A DNA stretch of 64,000 nucleotides, from the NCBI GenBank assembly GCA_965276765.1, contig OZ255627.1, positions 186,001 through 250,000 of the forward strand. Reading direction: 5' to 3'. The translations under genes were made by a program, and so were the position numbers. The notes below the pieces were generated by a model. It saw only the letters and a list, made by a program, of their open reading frames with translations. It made no database searches and was not told the origin of the DNA. Positions 23,399-32,672 of the stretch are shown piece after piece (within the stretch, counting starts at the first letter, position 1; every line of letters starts with the position of its first letter). Source of the stretch: G965276765 sp965276765 (GTDB taxonomy: Bacteria; Actinomycetota; Acidimicrobiia; Acidimicrobiales; Palsa-688).

Positions 23399-24319
23399 AT
23401 GGAAGCGACGGCCCCCGCAGCGGCGGCCAGCTCGGCGCCGGCCTCGGGTCAGGGGTTCGCCGCTCGCGCTGCGGCCGCCATGGAAACGTACGGACCCCTC
23501 GTGTTCGGCCTCGACCCGTCGCGGCGCGTGCTCGTCGAGTGGGGCATGGGCGACGACGCCGACGGTCTCGACGCCTTCGTCGACATCGCCGTCGAAGCGG
23601 TGACCGGCTCGGTCGGCGTGGTCAAGCCGCAGTCCGCCTTCTACGAACGGTGGGGCTGGCGGGGGATACGAAGCCTGGCCCGCCTCGTCGAAGGCTGCCG
23701 GGCCGCCGGGGTGCTGGTGATCCTCGACGCCAAGCGCGGTGATGTCGGATCCACCAACCAGGCCTACGCCGACGCCTATCTCGGTCCCAGCGCCGGGATC
23801 CCGGTCGACGCGCTCACCGTCACGCCCTACCTCGGGCTCGCCGCCATGGGCCCCATCCTCGAAGGCGCCGCCGGCCACGGCGCCGGGGTGTTCGTCGTGA
23901 CGAGGTCGTCCAACCCCGAGGGTCGCGCCCTCCAGCGGGCCCGCCACGACGACGGGACCACCGTCGAGGCCGAGCTGGTCCTGGCCATCGGCGCCGAGAA
24001 CCTGCGGGTCGCCCCGTGTGCGGCGGTCGGGCCTTATGGCGCCGTGTGGGGACCGACGCACGGTGGCACCGCCGGCCGTGCGGTGCCCGGCGGGAGCGGC
24101 GATGTCGACCTGAGGCTCATGCGGGGACTGTTCCTCGCGCCCGGCGTCGGCGCCCAACGGGCCACGCCGGCCGCGGTAGCGGCGTCATTCCCCGATTGCC
24201 CCGAACGAGTACTCCCTTCGGCGTCCCGGTCGCTCCTCGATGCAGGACCAGAGCCGGCGGCGCTGCGGGAAGCGGCCGGCGCCCTCGCCGCCGAGTTGCG
24301 CACCGCCCTGTTCGGCTGA
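23399..24319 (+). CDS. pyrF: Orotidine 5'-phosphate decarboxylase, type 2
   Basis: Last step of UMP synthesis: decarboxylation of OMP. The 306-aa product has the longer actinobacterial type 2 form: FGLDPSRRVLVEWGMGDDADG, VKPQSAFYERWGWRG and the catalytic LDAKRGDVGSTNQAYADAYLG, with the Lys and Asp of the active site. No other pyr genes are adjacent. The gene converges on rpsJ, with only 3 bp between the two stop codons. Confidence 0.94.
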   Translation: MEATAPAAAASSAPASGQGFAARAAAAMETYGPLVFGLDPSRRVLVEWGMGDDADGLDAFVDIAVEAVTGSVGVVKPQSAFYERWGWRGIRSLARLVEGCRAAGVLVILDAKRGDVGSTNQAYADAYLGPSAGIPVDALTVTPYLGLAAMGPILEGAAGHGAGVFVVTRSSNPEGRALQRARHDDGTTVEAELVLAIGAENLRVAPCAAVGPYGAVWGPTHGGTAGRAVPGGSGDVDLRLMRGLFLAPGVGAQRATPAAVAASFPDCPERVLPSASRSLLDAGPEPAALREAAGALAAELRTALFG

Positions 24320-24322
24320 GCG

Positions 24323-24646
24323 TTAGGCGCTCTGTATCTTGATTTCGATGTCGACGCCGGCCGGCAGCTCGATGCGCTGCAGGGAGTCGACGGTCTTCGG
24401 CGTGTGCTCGACGATGTCGAGCAGGCGCTTGTGCACCCGCATCTCGAAGTGCTCCCTGCTGTCCTTGTACTTGTGGGGCGAACGGATGACCGTGTAGCGG
24501 TTCTTCTCGGTCGGCAGCGGCACGGGACCGCGCACCTTGGCCTGGGTGCGAAGGACGGTCTCGACGATCTTCTTGGTGGACTGGTCGAGGATCTCGTGGT
24601 CGTAGGCCTTCAGACGGATGCGGATCCGCTGCTTGGTATCAGCCAC
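24323..24646 (-). CDS. rpsJ: 30S ribosomal protein S10
   Basis: 107-aa ribosomal protein and NusB partner in antitermination. It shows IRIRLKAYDHEILDQSTKKI, GPVPLPTEKNRYTVIRSPHKY and the C-terminal IELPAGVDIEIK. It normally heads the S10 operon, but here rplC is 6 kb away. It follows tuf after a 129-nt spacer that contains a hairpin, and a TTGACA at 24690-24695 on the minus strand, without a well-placed -10, may help drive it. Confidence 0.97.
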   Translation of the reverse strand: MADTKQRIRIRLKAYDHEILDQSTKKIVETVLRTQAKVRGPVPLPTEKNRYTVIRSPHKYKDSREHFEMRVHKRLLDIVEHTPKTVDSLQRIELPAGVDIEIKIQSA

Positions 24647-24732
24647 GTTGGGGCTCGCTGCGCATGATGGGGTCTCCGGAGATGCGGGTTGTCAAGGAAC
24701 TTCGGGTTGGTGAAAAGACGGCGGACGCAACG

Positions 24733-24763
24733 CCACCCGGGCCTTTGAAGCGGACCCGGGTGG
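24733..24763. terminator. Hairpin between tuf and rpsJ
   Basis: CCACCCGGG (24733-24741) pairs exactly with CCCGGGTGG (24755-24763) around a 13-nt loop. It starts 13 nt after the tuf stop codon. No U-tract follows, so it may terminate poorly or act as an attenuator or processing site. Confidence 0.45.
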
Positions 24764-24775
24764 ACGGTGCGGTGA

Positions 24776-25966
<1,191 letters not shown>

Positions 25967-26076
25967 GGAAAGCACTCGCTCCTGGGGATCCGACCGGGGT
26001 GGCCGGGCTTGACGCGGTCGTAAACATTACCTGCTGGGCGCACGCCGGTTCATCCGAGCGGCCCGACGGCTGCCGC

Positions 26077-26101
26077 CGGGCGACCGCAGCGCGGCCGCCC
26101 G
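26077..26101. terminator. Hairpin in the fusA-tuf spacer
   Basis: An 11-bp stem (26077-26087 with 26091-26101, including one G-U pair) closes on a 3-nt loop. It lies 18 nt after the fusA stop codon. On the transcript it is preceded, not followed, by a run of U. It may adjust the tuf to fusA ratio by partial termination or processing. Confidence 0.4.
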
Positions 26102-26118
26102 ACAAAAAAGTGTGGGAA

Positions 26119-28227
26119 CTACTCGCCGCGAACCCGAGCCACGATCTCGGTCGAAACCGAGGCCGGGACTTCCTGGTACGAGGCGAACTGCATGGTGTAC
26201 GTGGCTCGCCCCTGCGTGCGCGAACGCAGGTCGGTAGCGTACCCGAACATCTCGGCGAGGGGCACCTGGGACCTGACGACCTGGGCGTTGCCGAGCTGGT
26301 CCATGCCCTCGACGCGACCCCGGCGAGCCGAGATGTTGCCGATGACGTCACCCATGTAGTCCTCCGGGGTGCGGACCTCGACGGCCATGATCGGCTCGAG
26401 AAGGATGGGATGCGCCATCCTCGCCGCCTTCTTGAAGCAGATCGAGCCGGCGATCTTGAACGCCATCTCCGAGGAGTCGACGTCGTGGTACGAGCCGTAG
26501 GTCAGGATCGCTCGCACGTCGACCGTCGGGTACCCGGCGAGCACGCCGGACTGCATGGCGTCTTGGATCCCGGCGTCGACCGAAGGGATGTACTCACGAG
26601 GAATGATGCCGCCAGAGATCTTGTCGACGAACTCGTAGCCGCCACCGGGGCCGGTCGGCTCCAAGGTCAATACGACGTGGCCGTACTGGCCCTTGCCGCC
26701 GGTCTGGCGAATGTAGCGCTCCTCGACCTTCTGGATGGCGTTCTTGATCGTCTCGCGGTAAGCCACCTGCGGCTTGCCCACGTTGGCGTCGACGTGGAAC
26801 TCGCGCAGCATCCGGTCCACGAGCACCTCGAGGTGCAGCTCGCCCATGCCGCCGATGATCGTCTGGTTCGTCTCCTCGTCGGAGTGGACCTGGAAGGTTG
26901 GATCCTCGTCGGAGAGCGTCTGCAGGGCCCGCGACAGCTTGTCCTGGTCGTTCTTCGTCTTGGGCTCGACGGCCACGTGGATGACCGGCTCTGGGAACTC
27001 GAGTGACTCGAGGATGATCGCCGCGTCCGGGTCGCAGAGGGTGTCACCTGTCGTGGTGTTCTTCATCCCGACGAGCGCCACGATGTCGCCGGCGAAGGCG
27101 GCGTCGCGGTCCTCCTGGTGGTTGGCGTGCATCTGCAGGATGCGTCCGGCCCGCTCTTTGCGATCCTTGCTCGAGTTGAGGATGGCGTCACCCTTGGAGA
27201 GCTTCCCCGAGTAGACCCGCACGTAGGTCAGCTTCGAGCCCGACCGGGGGTCGGTCATGATCTTGAAGGCGAGGGCGGAGAACGGCTCGCTGTCGCTGGC
27301 GGCACGCTCGATCTCCTCGATACCCTTGCGGTCGAGGCCCTTGGTCGGCGGGATGTCGACCGGCGACGGGAGGAAGTCCACGACGGCGTCGAGCATGGGC
27401 TGGACGCCCTTGTTCTTGAAGGCCGAGCCGCAGAGGATGGGCACGACGTGGTTACCGATGGTCGCCACCCGGAGAGCCCGGCGGAGGTCGTCGGGGGTGA
27501 TCTCCTCGTCACCGAGGAACTTCTCGGTCAGGGCGTCGTCGTAATTGGAGAGCGTGTCGATCAGCCGGGCGTGGTACGCCTGGGCCGAAGCGGCCAGCTC
27601 GGCGGGGATCTCGTTGACGGAGAACTTCTCGCCCTTCTCGGCGGTCTCGTCGTCCCAGATAAGCGCCTTCATGTTGATCAGATCGATGAGGCCGGAGAAC
27701 TCGCTCTCCGAGCCGATCGGCAGCTGGACCACGGCGACGGTGGCGTCGAGGCGGTCGCTGATCATGTCCACGCAGCGGAAGAAGTCGGCGCCGACGCGGT
27801 CCATCTTGTTGACGAAGCACATCCGCGGGACGTGGTACTTGTCGGCCTGGCGCCAGACCGTCTCGGTCTGAGGTTCGACACCGGCGACGGCATCGAAGAC
27901 GGCGATGGCGCCGTCGAGGACGCGAAGCGACCGCTCCACCTCGACGGTGAAGTCGACGTGGCCCGGGGTGTCGATGATGTTGATACGGATGCCGTTCCAC
28001 TCGCAGGTGGTCGCAGCCGACGTGATGGTGATGCCCCGCTCCTGCTCCTGGGCCATCCAGTCCATCGTGGCGGCGCCCTCATGGACCTCGCCGATCTTGT
28101 AGTTGCGGCCGGTGTAGAAGAGAATCCGCTCGGTCGTGGTGGTCTTGCCCGCGTCGATGTGGGCCATGATCCCCATATTGCGGATCCGGTCGAGAGGCAT
28201 GCTTCGGGTTGCTGTCGATTCAGCCAT
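26119..28227 (-). CDS. fusA: Elongation factor G
   Basis: Translocation GTPase, 702 aa. The G domain carries AHIDAGKTTTTERILFYTGR, ITITSAATTCEWNG, DTPGHVDFTVEVERSLRVLDG and NKMDRVGADF. Later domains include GGMGELHLEVLVDRMLREF and GPGGGYEFVDKISGGIIPREY. It lies in the conserved rpsL-rpsG-fusA-tuf order, with a 135-nt leader from rpsG that holds a tandem duplication and a hairpin. Confidence 0.98.
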   Translation of the reverse strand: MAESTATRSMPLDRIRNMGIMAHIDAGKTTTTERILFYTGRNYKIGEVHEGAATMDWMAQEQERGITITSAATTCEWNGIRINIIDTPGHVDFTVEVERSLRVLDGAIAVFDAVAGVEPQTETVWRQADKYHVPRMCFVNKMDRVGADFFRCVDMISDRLDATVAVVQLPIGSESEFSGLIDLINMKALIWDDETAEKGEKFSVNEIPAELAASAQAYHARLIDTLSNYDDALTEKFLGDEEITPDDLRRALRVATIGNHVVPILCGSAFKNKGVQPMLDAVVDFLPSPVDIPPTKGLDRKGIEEIERAASDSEPFSALAFKIMTDPRSGSKLTYVRVYSGKLSKGDAILNSSKDRKERAGRILQMHANHQEDRDAAFAGDIVALVGMKNTTTGDTLCDPDAAIILESLEFPEPVIHVAVEPKTKNDQDKLSRALQTLSDEDPTFQVHSDEETNQTIIGGMGELHLEVLVDRMLREFHVDANVGKPQVAYRETIKNAIQKVEERYIRQTGGKGQYGHVVLTLEPTGPGGGYEFVDKISGGIIPREYIPSVDAGIQDAMQSGVLAGYPTVDVRAILTYGSYHDVDSSEMAFKIAGSICFKKAARMAHPILLEPIMAVEVRTPEDYMGDVIGNISARRGRVEGMDQLGNAQVVRSQVPLAEMFGYATDLRSRTQGRATYTMQFASYQEVPASVSTEIVARVRGE

Positions 28228-28241
28228 TGCTCTTTCTCACG

Positions 28242-28286
28242 AACTGTGGTGCTGCCGGGGGGAAACTGTGGTGCTGCCGGGGGGAA
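28242..28286. repeat. 22-bp tandem duplication in the rpsG-fusA spacer
   Basis: AACTGTGGTGCTGCCGGGGGG followed by AA occurs at 28242-28264 and again at 28264-28286, without mismatch. The first copy begins 14 nt upstream of the fusA start, so it lies in its 5' leader. Exact identity suggests a recent event. Confidence 0.8.
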
Positions 28287-28311
28287 CTGCGTTGAGCTCG
28301 GCACGCGCGGC

Positions 28312-28344
28312 GCGCACCGCCCGGCGAGCCGGCGGGCGGTGCGC
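28312..28344. terminator. Strong GC hairpin between rpsG and fusA
   Basis: GCGCACCGCCCG (28312-28323) pairs perfectly with CGGGCGGTGCGC (28333-28344) around a 9-nt loop. It lies 18 nt after the rpsG stop codon. No U-tract follows. It is a candidate attenuator or RNase processing site in the str operon. Confidence 0.45.
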
Positions 28345-28362
28345 ACGCCGGCGCGAACCGGG

Positions 28363-28833
28363 TTACCAGCGGTAGTGGGCGAAGGCCTTGTTGGACTCGG
28401 CCATCTTGTGGAGATCTTCCTTACGCTTTACGGCGGAGCCGACCCCGTTGGACGCATCGAGCAGCTCGGCCGCCAGCTTGTCGGCCATCGTCTTCTCACG
28501 CCGCTGGCGTGAGTACCCGATCAGCCAGCGGATCGACAGCGTCGTCGCCCGGCGCGGCCTGACCTCGACCGGCACCTGATAGGTGGCGCCACCGACCCTG
28601 CGGCTGCGAACCTCGAGCTGCGGCTTGGTGTTGTCGACGGCCCGCTTGAGGGTCGCGATCGGCTCGTTGCCCGTCTTGTCCTTGATCTGGTCGAGGGCGT
28701 CGTAGACGATGCGCTCGGCCAGCGAGCGCTTGCCGCGCTCGAGGACCTTGTTGACGATCTGGGTTACGAGCACCGACCGGTAGATCGGGTCGGGGAGGAG
28801 GTCTCGGCGGGGAGCGGGTCCCTTGCGCGGCAT
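28363..28833 (-). CDS. rpsG: 30S ribosomal protein S7
   Basis: 156-aa protein that nucleates the 30S head. It starts PRKGPAPRRDLLPDPIYRSV, continues KSRRVGGATYQVPVEVRPRRA-like sequence (RRVGGATYQVPVEVRPRRATT) and ends ESNKAFAHYRW, all S7 hallmarks. It follows rpsL with 5 nt between them. Confidence 0.98.
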   Translation of the reverse strand: MPRKGPAPRRDLLPDPIYRSVLVTQIVNKVLERGKRSLAERIVYDALDQIKDKTGNEPIATLKRAVDNTKPQLEVRSRRVGGATYQVPVEVRPRRATTLSIRWLIGYSRQRREKTMADKLAAELLDASNGVGSAVKRKEDLHKMAESNKAFAHYRW

Positions 28834-28838
28834 CGGGT

Positions 28839-29207
28839 TCAGCCCTTCTTGGCGCCGTAACGGCTACGGGCCTGCTTACGGTCACGGACGCCGGAGGTGT
28901 CGAGGGTCCCCCGGATGATCTTGTAGCGCACGCCGGGCAGGTCCTTGACCCGCCCGCCACGCACGAGGACGATGGAGTGCTCTTGGAGGTTGTGGCCCAC
29001 GCCGGGGATGTAGGCGGTGATCTCGACCCCGCTTGTCAACCGAACCCTGGCCGCCTTGCGCAGCGCCGAGTTGGGCTTCTTGGGGGTCATCGTGTACACG
29101 CGGGTGCAGACGCCGCGCCGTTGCGGCGCGCCCCGCAGGGCGGGCGTCTTGGTCTTGGCATGCTTCTGCTCGCGGCCCTTCCGGACCAGCTGTGCAATGG
29201 TGGGCAA
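28839..29207 (-). CDS. rpsL: 30S ribosomal protein S12
   Basis: Decoding-centre protein and streptomycin target, 122 aa. A TTG at 29207 preceded by GAGAGG with 5-nt spacing gives (M)PTIAQLVRKGREQK, the family start; longer in-frame readings upstream are non-homologous. It shows VYTMTPKKPNSALRKAARVRL, GEGHNLQEH-type GVGHNLQEHSIVLVRGGR and VKDLPGVRYKIIRG. Lys in TPKKPNS and GRVKDLPG is wild type, so no streptomycin-resistance change is seen. Confidence 0.96.
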   Translation of the reverse strand: MPTIAQLVRKGREQKHAKTKTPALRGAPQRRGVCTRVYTMTPKKPNSALRKAARVRLTSGVEITAYIPGVGHNLQEHSIVLVRGGRVKDLPGVRYKIIRGTLDTSGVRDRKQARSRYGAKKG

Positions 29208-29281
29208 CGCAACCTCTCGACTCGTGGATGATCCGACGTCCACCGGGGGGCGCATGCGCGACGCGGCAGGCCGACGGGCCG

Positions 29282-29295
29282 GGTAGCATGCTACC
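29282..29295. repeat. Perfect 14-bp palindrome in a divergent promoter region
   Basis: GGTAGCATGCTACC equals its own reverse complement. It sits between rpsL (minus) and the DUF2127 gene (plus), overlaps the proposed rpsL -10 box, and gives a TAGCAT on both strands. It could be an operator or simply two overlapping -10 elements. Confidence 0.6.
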
Positions 29296-29316
29296 GCGCT
29301 CCGAGCGTGATGCGAA
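29288..29316 (-). promoter_or_regulatory. Candidate promoter of the str operon (rpsL)
   Basis: On the minus strand TTCGCA (29316-29311) and TAGCAT (29293-29288) are separated by 17 nt. Each matches its consensus at four of six positions. Transcription would begin near 29281, giving a leader of about 73 nt before rpsL. Confidence 0.42.
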
Positions 29317-29335
29317 AGCTGTGAGGGTGTATGCC

Positions 29336-30307
29336 GTGACCGACGACGACCCCGGCCGGCGGCTGGCTCCCGGGAGCGGGCCGCGCCGGCGTCTCCGGCC
29401 TGCGATCAACTGGGAGCTGATCGGCTGCGCCCTCCACGGCCATCATCTCGTGGGCACCGACGCCGCCACCGTGACGCCGGCCGACCACATGCTGGTCAGG
29501 ACGGTGGCGGGCGCAGCAGATGGCGCCGGCGATGGCGTCGGGAAGGGCTTCGGCGAGGGCGCAGGGGATGGCGCAACGGAGGACGAGCGCTGGTATCGCT
29601 GCCTGCGCTGCGATGCCTGGGTGGCGCTGCCCCCACCGGCCCGGCCGCAACGCGAGGCCGTGCCAGGACCCGACGACATCGAGGTGCCGCTGCGCGGCCG
29701 ACCCTTGCGCGACCGCTACGTGCTGCGCATCGTCGCCGTCGAACGGGCCACGCACATCATCCTGCTTGGCCTGCTGGCGGCGGCCGTGTTCCTCTTCGCC
29801 GCCCACCAAAAGACCCTGCGCGGTGACTACACCCGCATCCTCAACGACCTGCAGCAGGTCCTCGGTGGACCGGTCGGCCACCACGGGATCGTGACGGTCC
29901 TCGACCGTCTCTTTTCCATCAGCACCGGCGAGCTCTACCTGATCGGGACGGCCCTCGTCATCTACTGCATCCTGCTCGGCTTCGAGACCGTCGGCCTGTG
30001 GTTCGGCCGGCGCTGGGCCGAGTACCTGACGTTCGTGGAGACCGGGATCCTCGTGCCCTACGAGCTCTACGAGCTGGCCAACGGACCGAGCGCCCTCAAG
30101 GTGCTCAGCCTGGCCATCAACCTCGCCATCCTGTTCTACCTCGCCCTCGTGCACCGGCTCTTCCGCCTCCGTGGCGGACTCGCCGCCGTCGAGGCCATGC
30201 GCACCGAGGCCAGCGGGTGGGAGACCGTGGCGCGGGCCACCCCGCCAGCGCTCGTGGCCCGGGCAGGTGAGCCGGGACCGCCCGGCGCCTACCGGCGTCC
30301 TAGCTGA
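29336..30307 (+). CDS. DUF2127 membrane protein with N-terminal Cys/His-rich region
   Basis: 323 aa from a GTG at 29336 with AGGG 8 nt upstream; GTGs at 29321 and 29327 are alternatives. The N-terminal third has C...HGHH and a RCLRC pair separated by a Gly/Asp/Ala-rich linker, resembling a split zinc ribbon. The rest has about four hydrophobic segments, for example IILLGLLAAAVFLFA, LYLIGTALVIYCILLGFETVG and LSLAINLAILFYLALVHRLF, with WFGRRWAEYLTFVETGILVPYE typical of DUF2127. Function unknown. Its last 8 bp overlap the end of the convergent ABC permease gene. Confidence 0.7.
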   Translation: MTDDDPGRRLAPGSGPRRRLRPAINWELIGCALHGHHLVGTDAATVTPADHMLVRTVAGAADGAGDGVGKGFGEGAGDGATEDERWYRCLRCDAWVALPPPARPQREAVPGPDDIEVPLRGRPLRDRYVLRIVAVERATHIILLGLLAAAVFLFAAHQKTLRGDYTRILNDLQQVLGGPVGHHGIVTVLDRLFSISTGELYLIGTALVIYCILLGFETVGLWFGRRWAEYLTFVETGILVPYELYELANGPSALKVLSLAINLAILFYLALVHRLFRLRGGLAAVEAMRTEASGWETVARATPPALVARAGEPGPPGAYRRPS

Positions 30308-31217
30308 GGACGCGCCGGCGGAACGACCGCATTCCCAAGCCGAGGAACAGCGCACAGAACCCGACGATCACCGGGTAGACGGCGTAGAGGTGCATATGGC
30401 CGATCGAGGTCAGCCCGGCCCGTAACCCCTCGTTGGCGTAGATGAGCGGGTTGATGCAGACCACCGTCTGCAGCCAGCTGAACCCCCCGACCTTCACCGA
30501 GGCGAGCCTCGTCCACTGGTAGTACGTGCCGCCGAGAAAGGTGATGGGCAGCACGATGAAGCCGAACATCAACCCGATGTTCCGCGGCTCGAAGACGCAA
30601 CCGAGGAGCAGTCCGAGGGCGCTGAACATCAAGCAGACGAGGGGGAGCAGCGTCAGGACGATCCACCAGTGGACGTCGAAGCTGGCGTGGACACCGCTCG
30701 CGTGCACGACGCTGGCGATCGGGAACACGATCACGGCGGCGATGACACCCTGGACCATGCCGAATAGCACCTTGGATCCGGCGACGAGCCACACCGGGCA
30801 CGGCGCCTGGACGCGATCCTCGATCTCCCGAGTGAAGCCGAATTCCTGCGCCAGCTGGAGGGCCACGGCCTGCACCCCCTGGAACATCACGCTGATGCCG
30901 ACCACGCCAGGCACAAGCACGGTGGCGAACCCGCCGGCGGCGCCTCCTCCCCCTCCTCCCACGGACTGGCCGATCTGAGGGAACACGAAGAGGAAGACGA
31001 AGACCAAGAGAAACGGCTGGATGAGGGTCCGAAGGACGAACTCGATCAGGTGCTTGCGCAGGACGGTCACGTCCCGCAACAGGAGGGCGCCGAGCACGAT
31101 GCGCCCGGCGGCGAAGCTCGACCGCAGCGGCTGCGGGCCGATGCGGGCCCGCTCGGGGCCGAGGGGAGCGGCCGCGGCGCTCCCGGCCGTATCCGGGGTG
31201 GTGGCGGTGGTGGCCAT
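30300..31217 (-). CDS. ABC-2 type transporter permease
   Basis: 305-aa membrane subunit with about six hydrophobic segments, for example FLLVFVFLFVFPQIGQSV, VLVPGVVGISVMFQGVQAVAL and LTLLPLVCLMFSALGLLLGCV, with REIEDRVQAPCPVWLVAGSK in the conserved loop. ABC-2 permeases usually export drugs, lipids or polysaccharides; the substrate is unknown. It is coupled to the upstream ATPase gene by a 1-nt overlap. Confidence 0.88.
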   Translation of the reverse strand: MATTATTPDTAGSAAAAPLGPERARIGPQPLRSSFAAGRIVLGALLLRDVTVLRKHLIEFVLRTLIQPFLLVFVFLFVFPQIGQSVGGGGGGAAGGFATVLVPGVVGISVMFQGVQAVALQLAQEFGFTREIEDRVQAPCPVWLVAGSKVLFGMVQGVIAAVIVFPIASVVHASGVHASFDVHWWIVLTLLPLVCLMFSALGLLLGCVFEPRNIGLMFGFIVLPITFLGGTYYQWTRLASVKVGGFSWLQTVVCINPLIYANEGLRAGLTSIGHMHLYAVYPVIVGFCALFLGLGMRSFRRRVLS

Positions 31218-32233
31218 CAGTCGCGGAGGTCCTTTCCTGTGAGGTTGATGAAGACGGTCTCGAGGGTCGGCTCGCTGACCGAAAGATCGGCAAGCACGAG
31301 GCCGCCCTTCTCGACGATGGCGACGACCCGAGGCAGCAGGCCGTCGGTCGCCGTGACGTGCAGCTCGGCGCCGCCTTCGACAGCACGGGTCTTCGTCGCC
31401 CCCTCGAGCTCGGAGGCCAGCAGATCCGGGAGGGTCGAGGCATCGCCGGCCACCTTCACCGTCACGATGCTGTCGGCGCCCACGGTGGATTTGAGCTCGG
31501 TCGGCGTGTCGAGAGCGAGGATCTTGCCGTGGTCCAAGATCGCGACCCGGTCACAGAGCTGATCCGCCTCCTCCATGTAATGGGTGGTGAGCAGGATCGT
31601 CTGGCCGTCCCGGTTGAGCTCGCCGAGCACTTCCCACAACGAAAGCCGGCTCTGCGGGTCGAGGCCCGCCGTGGGCTCGTCGAGAAAGAGCACCGCCGGG
31701 CGATGCATGATGGCCCTGGCCACCATCAGCCGTTGCGCCATCCCACCGGAGAGGGCGTAGACCGACGCCTTGGCCCACTTCTCCAGCTTGAAGCGGCTGA
31801 GAAGATCGTCGGCTGCAGCTCGGCTCGCCTTGGACCCCATGGCGAACATCCGACCGTGAAAGTAAAGGTTCTCCCAGCAGGTCAGGGCCCGGTCCAGGGT
31901 GTTCTGCTGTGACACCACACCGATGAGCTGCTTGACGAGCGCCGGCTGGGCCACCACGTCGACGCCGGCGATGTAGGCAGAACCCGAGGTCGGGATGACC
32001 CGGGTCGTGAGCATGCCGTCGGTGGTGGTCTTGCCGGCACCGTTGGGGCCGAGGAGCCCGAAGATCTCGCCGGCATCGACCGACAGGTTGAGGGCGTCGA
32101 CGGCGAGGAAGTCCGTGCCGGGATAGGACTTGGTGAGCCCGACGGTCCTGATGACCTCGGGCCTCTCGGCGTCGCTGCCTGCCGGCGCCGGTCCTCCTGC
32201 CGCTTCAGGCCGAGCGGGATTGGTCGTGGTCAA
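31217..32233 (-). CDS. ABC transporter ATP-binding protein (drug-export type)
   Basis: 338 aa. It shows Walker A GPNGAGKTTT, a Q-loop region with GVVSQQNTLDRALT, signature LSGGMAQRL, Walker B VLFLDEPTAGLDPQ and the switch His in TTHYMEEADQL. The extra C-terminal domain of about 90 residues is typical of DrrA-like exporters. It forms an operon with marR upstream, whose end it overlaps by 29 nt, and the permease downstream. Confidence 0.93.
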   Translation of the reverse strand: MTTTNPARPEAAGGPAPAGSDAERPEVIRTVGLTKSYPGTDFLAVDALNLSVDAGEIFGLLGPNGAGKTTTDGMLTTRVIPTSGSAYIAGVDVVAQPALVKQLIGVVSQQNTLDRALTCWENLYFHGRMFAMGSKASRAAADDLLSRFKLEKWAKASVYALSGGMAQRLMVARAIMHRPAVLFLDEPTAGLDPQSRLSLWEVLGELNRDGQTILLTTHYMEEADQLCDRVAILDHGKILALDTPTELKSTVGADSIVTVKVAGDASTLPDLLASELEGATKTRAVEGGAELHVTATDGLLPRVVAIVEKGGLVLADLSVSEPTLETVFINLTGKDLRD

Positions 32234-32666
32234 GGCGGTGCCTCCCGTAGGTGTCGGTGATGCGCTCGAGGCAGGCCTCGAGGGTCTGCATCTCTTCGGG
32301 GGAAAAGAGGGACCGGAACTGCGCGTCGATCCGGTCGGCCACCTTCACCGCCCGTGCGAGGGTCGCCCGACCCTCATCGGTGAGCGTCGCCGACCACACC
32401 CTCCGGTCCTCATGGCTGCGGGTCCGCTCGATCAGCCCGTCGGCGGCGAGACGATCGAAGTGGTGGGTCAGGGTCGGCCCCTCGATCCCGAGACGGTCGG
32501 CCAGGGCCCGCTGGCTCAGGCCGGGGTACGTGTCGATGTGGCGCAGGACCAGGTAGACGTGGAACGACACGCCGGCGTCGGCCAGGCTCAGATCGAGGTG
32601 GCCCTGGAGCGACTTGAGGGCCATGCCCATGCGGCGGCCGAGGCGGGGGTCCTGCTCCCGATGCAT
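32205..32666 (-). CDS. MarR family transcriptional regulator
   Basis: 153 aa, winged-helix type. It shows DLSLADAGVSFHVYLVLRHID, the recognition region LSQRALADRLGIEGPTLTHHF and wing DRRVWSATLTDEGRATLA. First gene of the marR-ATPase-permease operon, so it probably represses its own efflux pump and responds to the exported compound. The ATG lies 6 nt after a TAGAAT box, suggesting a leaderless transcript. Confidence 0.9.
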   Translation of the reverse strand: MHREQDPRLGRRMGMALKSLQGHLDLSLADAGVSFHVYLVLRHIDTYPGLSQRALADRLGIEGPTLTHHFDRLAADGLIERTRSHEDRRVWSATLTDEGRATLARAVKVADRIDAQFRSLFSPEEMQTLEACLERITDTYGRHRLDHDQSRSA

Positions 32667-32672
32667 GAAGTG

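Noticed and set aside
23042..24157. Minus-strand frame of about 370 codons extending the J-domain protein upstream through pyrF
   Set aside because: The upstream part is antisense to pyrF, which has full catalytic motifs. The J domain begins naturally at the ATG at 23338.
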